Below are positions 54,057-63,842 of a stretch of DNA of 64,000 nucleotides, one piece after another. Under the pieces are notes generated by a model. It was not told the origin of the DNA and did no database searches. It saw only the letters and a list, made by a program, of their open reading frames with translations. Origin of the DNA: Leifsonia williamsii (GTDB lineage: Bacteria; Actinomycetota; Actinomycetes; Actinomycetales; Microbacteriaceae); NCBI RefSeq assembly GCF_030433685.1, contig NZ_JAROCF010000001.1, positions 496,001-560,000 of the forward strand, read 5' to 3'. Every line of letters begins with the position of its first letter. The first letter of the stretch is position 1. Made by a program: the position numbers and the translations under genes.

Positions 54057-54188
54057 GGGGCGCCACTGAGCACCCTCCACCCATCCATTTGGCGAGACTC
54101 GCCGCGCGCGGGCGGACGCAGACGGCGTGTCGTGACAAGTCGGTGGGCGGACTGTGGGCGGGCGGCGGCCGCCCCTGCCCGCACACGC

Positions 54189-54224
54189 CGAAGGGTCGGC
54201 CTCCCCACGGAGACCGCCCCTTCG
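54189..54224. terminator. hairpin terminator between MFS and binding-protein genes
   Basis: Sixteen-base arms with two mismatches and a CCAC loop lie 13 bases beyond the binding protein stop. It could serve both convergent genes. Confidence 0.8.
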
Positions 54225-54237
54225 TCGGAGTGGGCGA

Positions 54238-55608
54238 CTACTTCTTGCTCTTGGCCGCCTGGTCGTACGCCTTCTGGGCGGCGGTCTGCGCGTCCTGGAG
54301 GGCCTTGCTCGCCGACTTGTTGCCGAGGAGGTACGACTGGATCGCGTTCTGCAGCTCCGTCTGGATCTGCTGGCCGGCCGGCGAGGCGCCGAACGACTTG
54401 CCGCTGCCGACGACGTCGTAGTAGGTCGAGATCGCCTTGTCGAAGCCCGCGTTGCCGGACGGCTTCACGTACTGGTCGCGGATGGCCTTGTCGGCCTCCG
54501 GCGAGCCCGTGAACAGCCCGGTGTTGATGGCGCCCGGGGTGCTGGAGATCGTCTTCGCACGAGCGGCGCCGGCGGCCATCCACGCGTCCTTGCTGGTCAG
54601 GTCGAGGGCCCAGGCGCAGGCGGCGTCCTTGTTCTTGGCGCCGGTCGGGATCACGAACGAGGTGCCGGAGGCGACGGTGAACGGCTGGCCGCTGCTGTCC
54701 TTGAACGGGACGGCGCCGATGTCCACCTTGTCGACGAACGGGGTCAGCACGTTCACGTACCACTGGGCGTTGACCTCGGCGCCGACCTGGTCCTTCACGT
54801 ACTGGTTGTTCTCGCCGAAGAAGTCGAAGGAGTCGGTGAAGCTCTTCATCTTCGCGTAGCCGCCCTGGGCGTCGGCGATCTGCTTCAGGACCTCCAGGCC
54901 CTTCTCGTTCTTCGAGTCGTCCAGGGTCGGCTTGCCGTCCTTGTCGATGATCTGGCCGCCGTAGGCGAGCAGCCACAGCCCCGCCTGGCCGCTGGCCTGC
55001 GGGTCGAAGCCGAGGGTGCTCGGGTTGTCGCCGGAGGCCTTGTACATCTTCTTGATGGCGGCGATGAGCGTCTCGGGCTTCGAGGTGTCGATGTCGGCGT
55101 CGGTGACACCGGCGGCCTTCATGACGCGCTCGTTGGTGATGATCGCCGGCGGCTGGTAGAACTGCGGCACAGCGTAGATCTTGCCGCCGAGCGTGATGTC
55201 GTCGACGACCGACTGGTAGTAGGCGGACTTCGGGTCGACATCGTGGACCGAGTAGCACTGGTCGAGCGGCATGATCAGGCCCTGGGCCGCGTAGGTCGCG
55301 ACGAACTGGCGGTCCATCTGGACGACGTCCGGCACGTTGCCGCCCGCGACGCGGGTGGTGAACTTCTGAGCGTCGAACGGGGTCTGGTCGATCTTGATCT
55401 GGACGTCGCTGAGCTGCTTCTTCGCATAGTCGAGACGCGACGTGCCGACCTCGTCGGCGTTGTCGAAGCCCCACGCGTTGAGCTGGCCCTTGGCGTCTTT
55501 GGAGAAGTCAGCGTTGGACGAGCCGCCGCCGCTGGAGCTGCAGCCGGCGAGGAGCGCCACCGACGCTGTGATCGCCAGCGTGGCGAGGGCGGTGTGCCTC
55601 TTGTTCAT
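54238..55608 (-). CDS. sugar ABC transporter substrate-binding lipoprotein
   Basis: The 456-residue protein has a signal peptide with lipobox LLAGC (Cys23), a Ser/Gly linker, and a two-lobed binding fold of cluster B (TTRVAGGNVPDVVQMDRQ, GGKIYAVPQFYQPP, SGTSFVIPTGAKNKDAA). It is anchored outside the cell and should deliver the sugar to the two permeases encoded nearby. Gene order is unusual: it is convergent to the permeases, with an MFS gene between. AAGGGA precedes the ATG. Confidence 0.92.
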   Translation of the reverse strand: MNKRHTALATLAITASVALLAGCSSSGGGSSNADFSKDAKGQLNAWGFDNADEVGTSRLDYAKKQLSDVQIKIDQTPFDAQKFTTRVAGGNVPDVVQMDRQFVATYAAQGLIMPLDQCYSVHDVDPKSAYYQSVVDDITLGGKIYAVPQFYQPPAIITNERVMKAAGVTDADIDTSKPETLIAAIKKMYKASGDNPSTLGFDPQASGQAGLWLLAYGGQIIDKDGKPTLDDSKNEKGLEVLKQIADAQGGYAKMKSFTDSFDFFGENNQYVKDQVGAEVNAQWYVNVLTPFVDKVDIGAVPFKDSSGQPFTVASGTSFVIPTGAKNKDAACAWALDLTSKDAWMAAGAARAKTISSTPGAINTGLFTGSPEADKAIRDQYVKPSGNAGFDKAISTYYDVVGSGKSFGASPAGQQIQTELQNAIQSYLLGNKSASKALQDAQTAAQKAYDQAAKSKK

Positions 55609-55695
55609 TCGATTTCCCTTCGATGGAGTCGCCACGGGCGTCGTCGCCCGCGCGAAGAGGTCTGTGTCCCGGCGCCGTGGTGCGAAGCGGCAAAC

Positions 55696-55746
55696 CTGGA
55701 AACCTTCCCACATCGCAAAGTAACGCAGTATCCGGGCTATTGACAA
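55696..55746 (-). promoter_or_regulatory. promoter and LacI-type operator of the binding-protein gene
   Basis: On the minus strand TTGTCA (55741-55746) and TACTTT (55717-55722) are 18 bp apart. The operator-like GTGGGAAGGTTTCCAG (55696-55711) starts five bases after the -10 box. Confidence 0.7.
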
Positions 55747-55830
55747 GAGTTTTGAGCAGCAAGCGCGCGCATTCGTTATCTAACCGTTTTGTACGCTTGA
55801 AGCCGTCGAGGGTCAAGGCCCGGGGTGGGT

Positions 55831-55846
55831 ATGGCAACGATGCCAC
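55831..55846. promoter_or_regulatory. second LacI-type operator-like site upstream of the binding-protein gene
   Basis: On the minus strand GTGGCATCGTTGCCAT matches the other sites of this locus and lies about 85 bases upstream of the -35 box. A second site at this distance would allow looping. Confidence 0.6.
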
Positions 55847-55890
55847 ATTCCCTCGCGGGGTCGCTGACTCCGGGCCCGGCGGGTCTCGAG

Positions 55891-55956
55891 CCGCCGAGTA
55901 CGCGGAGAATGCTGCCGCGTACGGCGTGTCGGGTGCATATTTCGCGTACTCGCCGG
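55891..55956. repeat. GTACGC-containing inverted repeat
   Basis: Arms at 55891-55904 and 55943-55956 pair over 14 bp with one mismatch. The left arm's 15-mer CCGCCGAGTACGCGG also occurs, in reverse orientation, in the hairpin at 45311-45325. Confidence 0.65.
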
Positions 55957-56015
55957 CTGTGGGGGTGGAGGTGTGTCCAGGGTGGGCGCGGGGGCGGGTG
56001 CGGAGACGCGTAAGA

Positions 56016-56051
56016 CCCCGTCGGCCGTGAAGGGGATCACGGCCGGCGGGG
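56016..56051. terminator. hairpin with possible terminator function
   Basis: Arms CCCCGTCGGCCGTG and CACGGCCGGCGGGG (one mismatch) with an eight-base loop. No gene ends immediately before it on the plus strand; it may terminate leftward transcription from the hydrolase gene. Confidence 0.5.
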
Positions 56052-56105
56052 TCTCGGCTCGAGCGGAGGGCGACCGGGCGGGCGGGGCCGGCGGGGCCGG
56101 CGGGG

Positions 56106-56178
56106 CCTCGGCGGGGGCTGCGCGCGGGGCGGGCGGGACCGGCTGAGCCTCGGCGAGGGCTGCGCGCGGGGCGGGCGG
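56106..56178. repeat. 31-bp direct repeat at 42-bp spacing
   Basis: Two 31-bp copies at 56106-56136 and 56148-56178 differ at one base. Confidence 0.8.
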
Positions 56179-56192
56179 CTCGGTGGACGCGG

Positions 56193-56272
56193 GACCGCGG
56201 AGCCGCGGGGCCGCGGGACCGCGGAGCCACGGGGCCGCGGGGCCGCGACGCCGCGACCCCGCGGGACCGCGC
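56193..56272. repeat. 8-bp tandem array, ten units
   Basis: Ten consecutive octamers close to GACCGCGG or GGCCGCGG lie directly beyond the stop of the alpha/beta hydrolase gene. Each contains the self-complementary CCGCGG, so the array can fold in many ways. Confidence 0.85.
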
Positions 56273-56278
56273 CGCGGC

Positions 56279-57788
<1,510 letters not shown>

Positions 57789-57825
57789 GCCCGCGTGCGC
57801 CGCTGACGCCCGGCGGCGGCCGGCG

Positions 57826-59781
57826 CTACACCACGCGGTCGTTCCCCCCGTCGACCGAGAGGTGGGCGCCCGTGGTGGCCGGGAGGCCCGCGGCGAAGGC
57901 GAGGACGGCCTCCGCCACCAGGGCGCTCGTGACCTCGACGCCGAGGAGGTTGCGGGTGCGGTACTCCTCGACCGTGAGGCCGTAGCGCGCCGCGCGTTCG
58001 GCGAGCAGCTCCGGGGTCCAGATGGCGGTGTCGAAGACCGCGTCCGGCTCGACCTGGTTGACGCGAATGCCGTCGGCCGCCCACTCGAGTGCGGCGACGC
58101 GGGCGAGCTGGGCCGCCCCGGTCTTGCTCGCCGAGTAGGCCGCCGCACCCGGGCCGGGGGCTGCGACGTTCTTGGTCGAGACGAGCACGACCCGGCCTCC
58201 GCGCGGCGCGAGGGCGAGCAGCGGGTGCGCGGCGCGCAGGGCGCGCGCGACCGCCGTCGTGTTCACCCGCAGCGAACGCTCCCACACCTCGTCGGCGAAG
58301 GAGGCCAGCGGCTCGCTCGCGGGGAAGATCCCGGCGGCGACCACGAGGATGTCGAGACCTCCGAAATCGCGCGCCGCGACCTCCAGCGCCCGGTCGAGCA
58401 CGGCCGGGTCGGAGACGTCGCCGACGACGCCGCGCCACGGGGGCCCGGCGAACGCCGACTCGACCGCCGCGCTCAGGTCGACCCCGATGACGGACGCCCC
58501 CTGGGCCAGCAGTGAAGCGGCGGCGGACCGGCCGATGCCGGAGGCGGCGCCGGTGACCAGCGCCACCTCGCCGTCGAGCGGGCGGCCGGAGGCGCCGGCG
58601 CGCAGGCGGGCCTGCTCCAGCTCCCAGTACTCGATGTCGAAGGTGAGGGCCTCGTCGAGCGAGCGGTAGCCCGCCTGAGCGTCGGCGGCCTCCACGATGT
58701 CCATGGTGTGCAGGGCGATGTCGTGCACGGCGTCGGCGGCCGAGCGCGAGACGCCGGCGGTGAGGAGGCCCAGGTGCGGGTCGAGGACGACGCGCGGCGC
58801 CGGGTCGATCGGCTCGATGGCGCCGGGGATGCGATCGCGGTGGGCGTCCACGTAGGCGGCGTACGCGTCGGCGTACGCGTCGACGTCGCGCCCGATCAGT
58901 GGCGATCGCTTGGTGCGTATGACGTGCTCAGGCGTGGCTGTGCCGCGCGCGGTCACCGATGCGAGGTCGGGGCGCTGCGCGTACGCGAGCGCGCGCGACG
59001 ACGAGGACTGGCGGAGGACCAGCGGGCGACCGGCGGCGCGCGAGATCTCACGGCGCAAGGTGGCCAGCTCGACGGGCGAACCGGCGCGGTCGATGGGGGT
59101 GCCGGGGGCGCCCCACTCCCGCGCCCCGAACGACGCCGACGCGCGCTCGACCAGTTCGAGGTGGCGCCGCAGCGCCTCGTCAGGGTCGTCGGCGAAGGTG
59201 AAGAGGCCGTGATTGGCGAGCACGAGGGCGTCGACGCCGTCGAGCGGAGCCTCCGCCACGGCCCGCGCGAGCGGGAACCCTGGCATCACGTACGGCAGCA
59301 CGTGCACGCCGTCGCCGAGCACGTCCGCCGCGCGCTGCACGCCGTCTGGCTGGTCGGTGAGGGCCACGATGGCGTCGGCGTGGGAGTGCAGCACGACGCG
59401 GGCGGGGAGGTGCGCGTGCAGCAGGGCCTCGATGGAGGCGGTGGGCGCCGATGCGTCGAGCGACGCCTGGCGCACCTCGTTGACCATGCGGCTGTCGGAC
59501 AGCTCCTCCAGGCGCAGCAGCCGCCGGAGGCGGTCGCGGCGCAGCGGAGCGAAGCCGGCGGGCTCGATCGAGCCGAGATCCCAGCCGCTGCCCTTGACGA
59601 GGACGAGCTCGACCTCCTCGCCGGTCACATCGCGGCCGACCGCCTTGATGGAGGTGTTGCCGCCGCCGTGCAGGACGAGCGCGGCGTCGCCGCCGAGCGC
59701 CCGCGAGACGCGCGTGATCTCGGCGAGGGCGGCCTCCACCTCCGGTCCAAGGCCCAGGCCCCCAGCACTCGACGCACTCAT
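57826..59781 (-). CDS. bifunctional aldolase/short-chain dehydrogenase (RhaD-Adh type)
   Basis: The 651-residue fusion has a class II aldolase domain (about residues 1-400; GGGNTSIKA, zinc-binding LHSHADAI near 130 and ANHGLFTFAD near 182) and a C-terminal dehydrogenase (about 425-651; VTGAASGIG, VAAGIF, catalytic YSASK). In rhamnose catabolism such proteins cleave rhamnulose-1-phosphate and oxidise the lactaldehyde. No rhamnose isomerase is seen here, so the substrate may differ. It overlaps the kinase gene by four bases and is the last gene of the operon. Confidence 0.88.
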   Translation of the reverse strand: MSASSAGGLGLGPEVEAALAEITRVSRALGGDAALVLHGGGNTSIKAVGRDVTGEEVELVLVKGSGWDLGSIEPAGFAPLRRDRLRRLLRLEELSDSRMVNEVRQASLDASAPTASIEALLHAHLPARVVLHSHADAIVALTDQPDGVQRAADVLGDGVHVLPYVMPGFPLARAVAEAPLDGVDALVLANHGLFTFADDPDEALRRHLELVERASASFGAREWGAPGTPIDRAGSPVELATLRREISRAAGRPLVLRQSSSSRALAYAQRPDLASVTARGTATPEHVIRTKRSPLIGRDVDAYADAYAAYVDAHRDRIPGAIEPIDPAPRVVLDPHLGLLTAGVSRSAADAVHDIALHTMDIVEAADAQAGYRSLDEALTFDIEYWELEQARLRAGASGRPLDGEVALVTGAASGIGRSAAASLLAQGASVIGVDLSAAVESAFAGPPWRGVVGDVSDPAVLDRALEVAARDFGGLDILVVAAGIFPASEPLASFADEVWERSLRVNTTAVARALRAAHPLLALAPRGGRVVLVSTKNVAAPGPGAAAYSASKTGAAQLARVAALEWAADGIRVNQVEPDAVFDTAIWTPELLAERAARYGLTVEEYRTRNLLGVEVTSALVAEAVLAFAAGLPATTGAHLSVDGGNDRVV

Positions 59782-61271
59782 CGCGCCAGCTCCGTCCACA
59801 CGTCCCGCATCGCGGCCAGGGTGCGGTCGAACCGCTCGGCCTGGGCGCAGTACACGGGCCGGTCGTCGCCCGGGCCGACGACGAGCGCCGGGTCGGGGTC
59901 GATGCGCCAGCACGCGGTGTCGACACCGACGCCGGTGGCCGCGAGGGAGGCGACGCCGCGCGCCCCGAGCTCGGTGCCGAGCTGCCGGCGCACCGGGTGG
60001 CCGATGATGTCGGCGAACATCTGCGCCCACACCGGGTTCTTGGCGCCGCCCCCTGCGAGCGTCCACGGCTCGGTGGAGACGGTGGCGCCGCTCACGCGCA
60101 CCTTGTCGAGCTGCACGCGGTGGTACTGGGTGATCCCCTCGGCGACGGCGCGCGCGATCTCGCGGTAGCCGTGCTTGTCCTTGACGCCGAGGAGGGTTCC
60201 GGAGGCGCCGAGGTGCTCGGGCGCGCCGTGCACGAACGGCAGGAAGAGCAGCCCGTCCGCGCCGGCGGGCACGGTGGAGGCGGCGTGCAGGAGGTCTCGC
60301 GGGCTCACCGCGTCGACGGCGACCGTCGACATCAGGGTGGAGAACCACTCGACGCTCGCGGCCGAGGTGGGCGCGACCTCCTGAGCCAGCATGTAGCGCG
60401 GGTCGGGCAGGAGGGCGTTGAGCGTCACGCGCGGCGGCTCGCTGTCGGCGGGCACGACGACCGAGTTGATCGCCCAGGTGCCGACGATGACGGTCACGTC
60501 GCCGGGCGCGGTCGCTCCGGCGCCGATCGGGCTAGCGATGCAGTCCATGCAGCCGGCGACGACGGGCGTGCCCTCCGGCAGCCCGGTCAGCGCGGCGGCC
60601 GCCGCGGTCACGCTGCCGACGACCTCGTCGGAGCGGGAGAGGGGAGGCTGCAACCGCATCAGGTCGCGCGGCAGGCCGAGCAGGTCGAAGACCGCCGGCT
60701 CGTAGGTGCGCTCGGCGAGGTTCACCAGGCCACAGGCGGAGGCGTCCGAGAAGTCGGCGCTCGGGCGGCCGGTCAGGCACGCGGTGATCCAGTCCTTGCA
60801 GCTGAGCGCCCAGCGCGAGCGCTCCAGCGTCTCCGGCTCCTCGTCGAGCAGCCAGCGCAGCAGCACGCCCGGCTGGCCCGCCCACGGCACCGAGCCCGTC
60901 ACCAGCCGCACGCGCTCGACCTCGTCGGGGTCGAGCGCGGCGACGATGCGCTCGCTGCGGCTGTCGGTGGAGGCGAAGGCCGTGCGCACCGGGCGCAGCT
61001 CGTCGTCCACCAGGTAGAGGCCGTTGCCGTGACCGGTGGCGCCGATGCCGCGCACGGTCCAGCCCTCGGCCGCGAGCCACGCGGTGAGATCGGCGAGCAC
61101 GCCCGCCACGACCTCCCACAGCGCGGCCATGTCGATCTCCTGCCGGTCGGCGGCGACCGCGACGCGCGGGTTCGCCGCCGAGACCGTGCGCAGCTCGGCG
61201 CCGGTCTCGTCGAAGGCGGCGGCCTTGGCGGCGGTGAGGCCGACGTCGATCCCGATCAGGCAGTGCTTCAT
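59778..61271 (-). CDS. FGGY family carbohydrate kinase
   Basis: The 497-residue kinase starts with the phosphate loop IGIDVGLTAAKAAAFD and has GATGHGNGLYLVDDE near 77, PVVAGCMDCIASPIGAG near 243 and WTLAGGGAKNPVWAQMFADI near 408. It resembles polyol and pentulose kinases (EryA and xylulokinase-like groups). Which sugar it takes cannot be told. It overlaps both neighbours by four bases. Confidence 0.88.
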   Translation of the reverse strand: MKHCLIGIDVGLTAAKAAAFDETGAELRTVSAANPRVAVAADRQEIDMAALWEVVAGVLADLTAWLAAEGWTVRGIGATGHGNGLYLVDDELRPVRTAFASTDSRSERIVAALDPDEVERVRLVTGSVPWAGQPGVLLRWLLDEEPETLERSRWALSCKDWITACLTGRPSADFSDASACGLVNLAERTYEPAVFDLLGLPRDLMRLQPPLSRSDEVVGSVTAAAAALTGLPEGTPVVAGCMDCIASPIGAGATAPGDVTVIVGTWAINSVVVPADSEPPRVTLNALLPDPRYMLAQEVAPTSAASVEWFSTLMSTVAVDAVSPRDLLHAASTVPAGADGLLFLPFVHGAPEHLGASGTLLGVKDKHGYREIARAVAEGITQYHRVQLDKVRVSGATVSTEPWTLAGGGAKNPVWAQMFADIIGHPVRRQLGTELGARGVASLAATGVGVDTACWRIDPDPALVVGPGDDRPVYCAQAERFDRTLAAMRDVWTELAR

Positions 61272-62932
61272 TCCGTGCTTCCTCGCATGGTCCCGGCCTC
61301 GCGCTCGCCGTCGAGAGCGCGCGGCTTGAAGCGTCGCATCGCCGCGCGGTAGCGGTCAAGTTCGCTGTCGGCGCGGTCTTCGCTCCACCCCGCGTGCTCC
61401 ACCAGGACGGCGGCGATTGCGGGTGCGGCGGCCAGGCCGACGTTGCTGTTGAGGGCGACGGCCATGCGGCGCAGCACGACGTCCTCGAGGGTGAGGGCAC
61501 CCTCCTCCTGCACCGCGTAGACGGCCTCGGCGGCGATGGCGCCGGTCTCGGGGTCGACCACCGCGGCGAGCGCGGGGATGGAGGCGGCGAGGCGCTCGAT
61601 CGCGGCGGCGGCGACGCCGTAGGTGTCGACCAGGCGCGCGGCCGAGCGCGGCGGCAGGGTGCTCCGCTCGATGACGCGGGCGCGGTACTCCGCCCAGTCG
61701 CCATCGGGGGCTCCGGGGAGGCGCGCTGCTCGCGTCGGCGAGGGGCCGGGGCGGCGGCCGAGCTCGCGCTCCAGCCGCTTCACGACCAGCTCACCGAGGG
61801 CGCGGTGCGTCGTCCACTTGCCGCCGATGATCGTGACGAGACCGACCTCCTGCCCGTCGTGCACGACGATCTCGTGGTCGCGGCTGACCTTCGACGGGTC
61901 GTCGAGCTCGCCCACGTAGGGCAACGGGCGCACGCCCGAGTACGACCAGAGCACGTCGCCGGGGGTGAGGCCGGCCTGCGGGATCAGCTGGTTGACCGCG
62001 TTGAGGAGGTACGCCGTCTCGTCCTCGTCGATGACGATCTCGTCGATCGACCCGTCGTAGGGCAGGTCGGTCGTGCCGATCATGTACTTGCCCTCCCACG
62101 GCAGCACGAACATCGGCCGGGTGTCGTCGGGCGACTCGAAGAAGATGCAGGTGTCGGGTGCGCCGGGGAAGGCGTCGACCACCAGGTGGCTGCCCTTCGT
62201 CGGACCCATACGCCGGTCGTGCGCCCCGGCGAGGTCGAGCACGCGGTCGACCCACGGACCGGCGGCGTTGACGACGAGCCGCGCCGGCACGGTCTTCGTC
62301 TCGCCGGTGACCCGGTCGCGGTAGCGCAGACCGGTGATGCGGTCGCTCGCGCGGACCAGCGACTCCACCGGCGAGTGGGTGGAGACGATGGCGCCGTGCC
62401 GCTGAGCGTCCACCGCGAGTTCGACCGCGAGGCGCTCGGTGACCGGCACGTTGGCGTCGTGGAAGAGCCCGCCCCAGCGCAGGCCGGCGTCGGCGAGGGC
62501 CGGCCAGTCGCGCTTCAGCCGCTTGCGGAAGACGACCCGGTTGAAGGGGAGCGGCTTGCCGATCGAGAGCACGTCGTGCAGCATCAGGCCGCAGGCGAGC
62601 AGCCAGCCCGGCCGGCTCTGCGCCTTCGAGAACGGGATGAGCATCGGGTACGGGTGGACCAGGTGCGGGGCCTTGGCGAGCAGGATGTTCCGCTCGCGGA
62701 TCGACTCGTAGACCAGGTTCAGCTCGAACCGCTCGAGGTACTTGAGCCCGCCGTGGACGAGCCGGGTCGAGATCGCGGAGGTGCGGGCGGCGAGGTCGTC
62801 CTGGTCGAAGAGGGCGACCGAGAGGCCGCGCGCGGCGGCCTCCCGTGCGACGGCCAGGCCGTTGATGCCCGCGCCGATGATCGCGACGTCGACCGCCGGG
62901 ATCTCGGGCGTGTAGGTTGTGAGCGCCGGCAT
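61268..62932 (-). CDS. GlpD-type FAD-dependent glycerol-3-phosphate dehydrogenase homologue
   Basis: The 554-residue flavoprotein opens with VAIIGAGINGLAVAREAA, has RTSAISTRLVHGGLKYLE near residue 50 and YSGVRPLPY near 330, as in GlpD. It has a full C-terminal domain. Beside a polyol-type kinase it may oxidise a polyol phosphate to a ketose phosphate, as EryB does with erythritol phosphate; plain glycerol-3-phosphate oxidation remains possible. Confidence 0.88.
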   Translation of the reverse strand: MPALTTYTPEIPAVDVAIIGAGINGLAVAREAAARGLSVALFDQDDLAARTSAISTRLVHGGLKYLERFELNLVYESIRERNILLAKAPHLVHPYPMLIPFSKAQSRPGWLLACGLMLHDVLSIGKPLPFNRVVFRKRLKRDWPALADAGLRWGGLFHDANVPVTERLAVELAVDAQRHGAIVSTHSPVESLVRASDRITGLRYRDRVTGETKTVPARLVVNAAGPWVDRVLDLAGAHDRRMGPTKGSHLVVDAFPGAPDTCIFFESPDDTRPMFVLPWEGKYMIGTTDLPYDGSIDEIVIDEDETAYLLNAVNQLIPQAGLTPGDVLWSYSGVRPLPYVGELDDPSKVSRDHEIVVHDGQEVGLVTIIGGKWTTHRALGELVVKRLERELGRRPGPSPTRAARLPGAPDGDWAEYRARVIERSTLPPRSAARLVDTYGVAAAAIERLAASIPALAAVVDPETGAIAAEAVYAVQEEGALTLEDVVLRRMAVALNSNVGLAAAPAIAAVLVEHAGWSEDRADSELDRYRAAMRRFKPRALDGEREAGTMRGSTE

Positions 62933-62933
62933 G

Positions 62934-63842
62934 TCAGTGCGCGAGCTCGGGGACGTCGTGCCCGGCCGACTCGAAGGAGAGCTGCCGGTAGAGGTCGAAG
63001 GCGTCCTCGGCGGTGAGCCCGTCGTGGACGACCCCGCGCACGGCGGCGAGCATGGCGGCCGGGTGCTCGGACTGGAACACGTTGCGGCCCATGTCGACGC
63101 CCGCCGCGCCCTCCTGCATGGCGCGGTAGGCGACGCGCAGAGCCTCCTGCTCCTCCACCTTCTTGCCGCCCGCGATGATGATCGGCACCGGGCATGCGCT
63201 GGTGACGGTCTCGAAGCCCTCCTCGACGTAGTACGTCTTGACGAAGGCGGCGCCCAGCTCGGCGGTGATGCGCGTGGCCAGCCGGAAGTAGCGGGCGTCG
63301 CGGACCATCTCGCGGCCGACGGCGGTCACCGCGAGCACCGGGATGCCGGCGCTCTGACCCTGGTCGACCAACGTGGTCAGGTTCTTGACAGAGCGGGACT
63401 CGTTCTCGGAGCCCACGAAGACCTGCACGGCCAGCGCGGCGGCGTCGAGCCGGACCGCGTCGTCGATCGAGACGGCCAGGTCCTCCTGGCTCAGGTCGCC
63501 GAGCACGCTCGGGCCGCCGCTCGCGCGGAGCACGACGCCCTTGCCCGAGGTGGCCGGGATCGTGGTGCGCAGGGCGCCGCGGGTGCACATCAGGGCGTCG
63601 GCCTGCGGGACCAGCGGCACGATCGAGCGGTCGAGCCGCTCCAGCCCCGAGGTCGGGCCCTGGAAGTAGCCGTGGTCGAAGGCGAGCATGACCGTCTTGC
63701 CGTCGGCCGGGTCGAAGACGCGCGAGAGGCGCGCGCGCATCCCCCAGTCCTGTCCGGCGAGGCCCTTCAGCGGGAAGTCGCCCGCCCGGGCGACGGCGCC
63801 CCCGAAGTCGGTGCCTTCGCGGAGGTCGTCGAGGTCAGCCAT
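62934..63842 (-). CDS. LsrF-type class I aldolase/thiolase
   Basis: The 302-residue TIM-barrel enzyme is close to E. coli LsrF, which cleaves the phosphorylated autoinducer-2 product: [20 protein letters not shown] (51-70), [15 protein letters not shown], and Schiff-base Lys202 in [25 protein letters not shown] is also typical. It starts eight bases inside the permease gene's 3' end and has one base between its stop and the flavoprotein start. Confidence 0.88.
   Translation of the reverse strand: MADLDDLREGTDFGGAVARAGDFPLKGLAGQDWGMRARLSRVFDPADGKTVMLAFDHGYFQGPTSGLERLDRSIVPLVPQADALMCTRGALRTTIPATSGKGVVLRASGGPSVLGDLSQEDLAVSIDDAVRLDAAALAVQVFVGSENESRSVKNLTTLVDQGQSAGIPVLAVTAVGREMVRDARYFRLATRITAELGAAFVKTYYVEEGFETVTSACPVPIIIAGGKKVEEQEALRVAYRAMQEGAAGVDMGRNVFQSEHPAAMLAAVRGVVHDGLTAEDAFDLYRQLSFESAGHDVPELAH

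Larger units (their letters stand above)
55609..56278. other. 670-bp region with promoter, operators and GC-rich repeats
   Basis: No gene is supported. From left to right it holds the binding-protein leader and promoter, a second operator-like site, a GTACGC-containing inverted repeat (55891-55956), a hairpin (56016-56051), a 31-bp direct repeat (56106-56178) and an 8-bp array (56193-56272). Confidence 0.65.

Noticed and set aside
55623-56030. 135-residue plus-strand open frame between the binding-protein and hydrolase genes
   Set aside because: It crosses a promoter and operator sites of the opposite strand, has no ribosome site and no recognisable domain.
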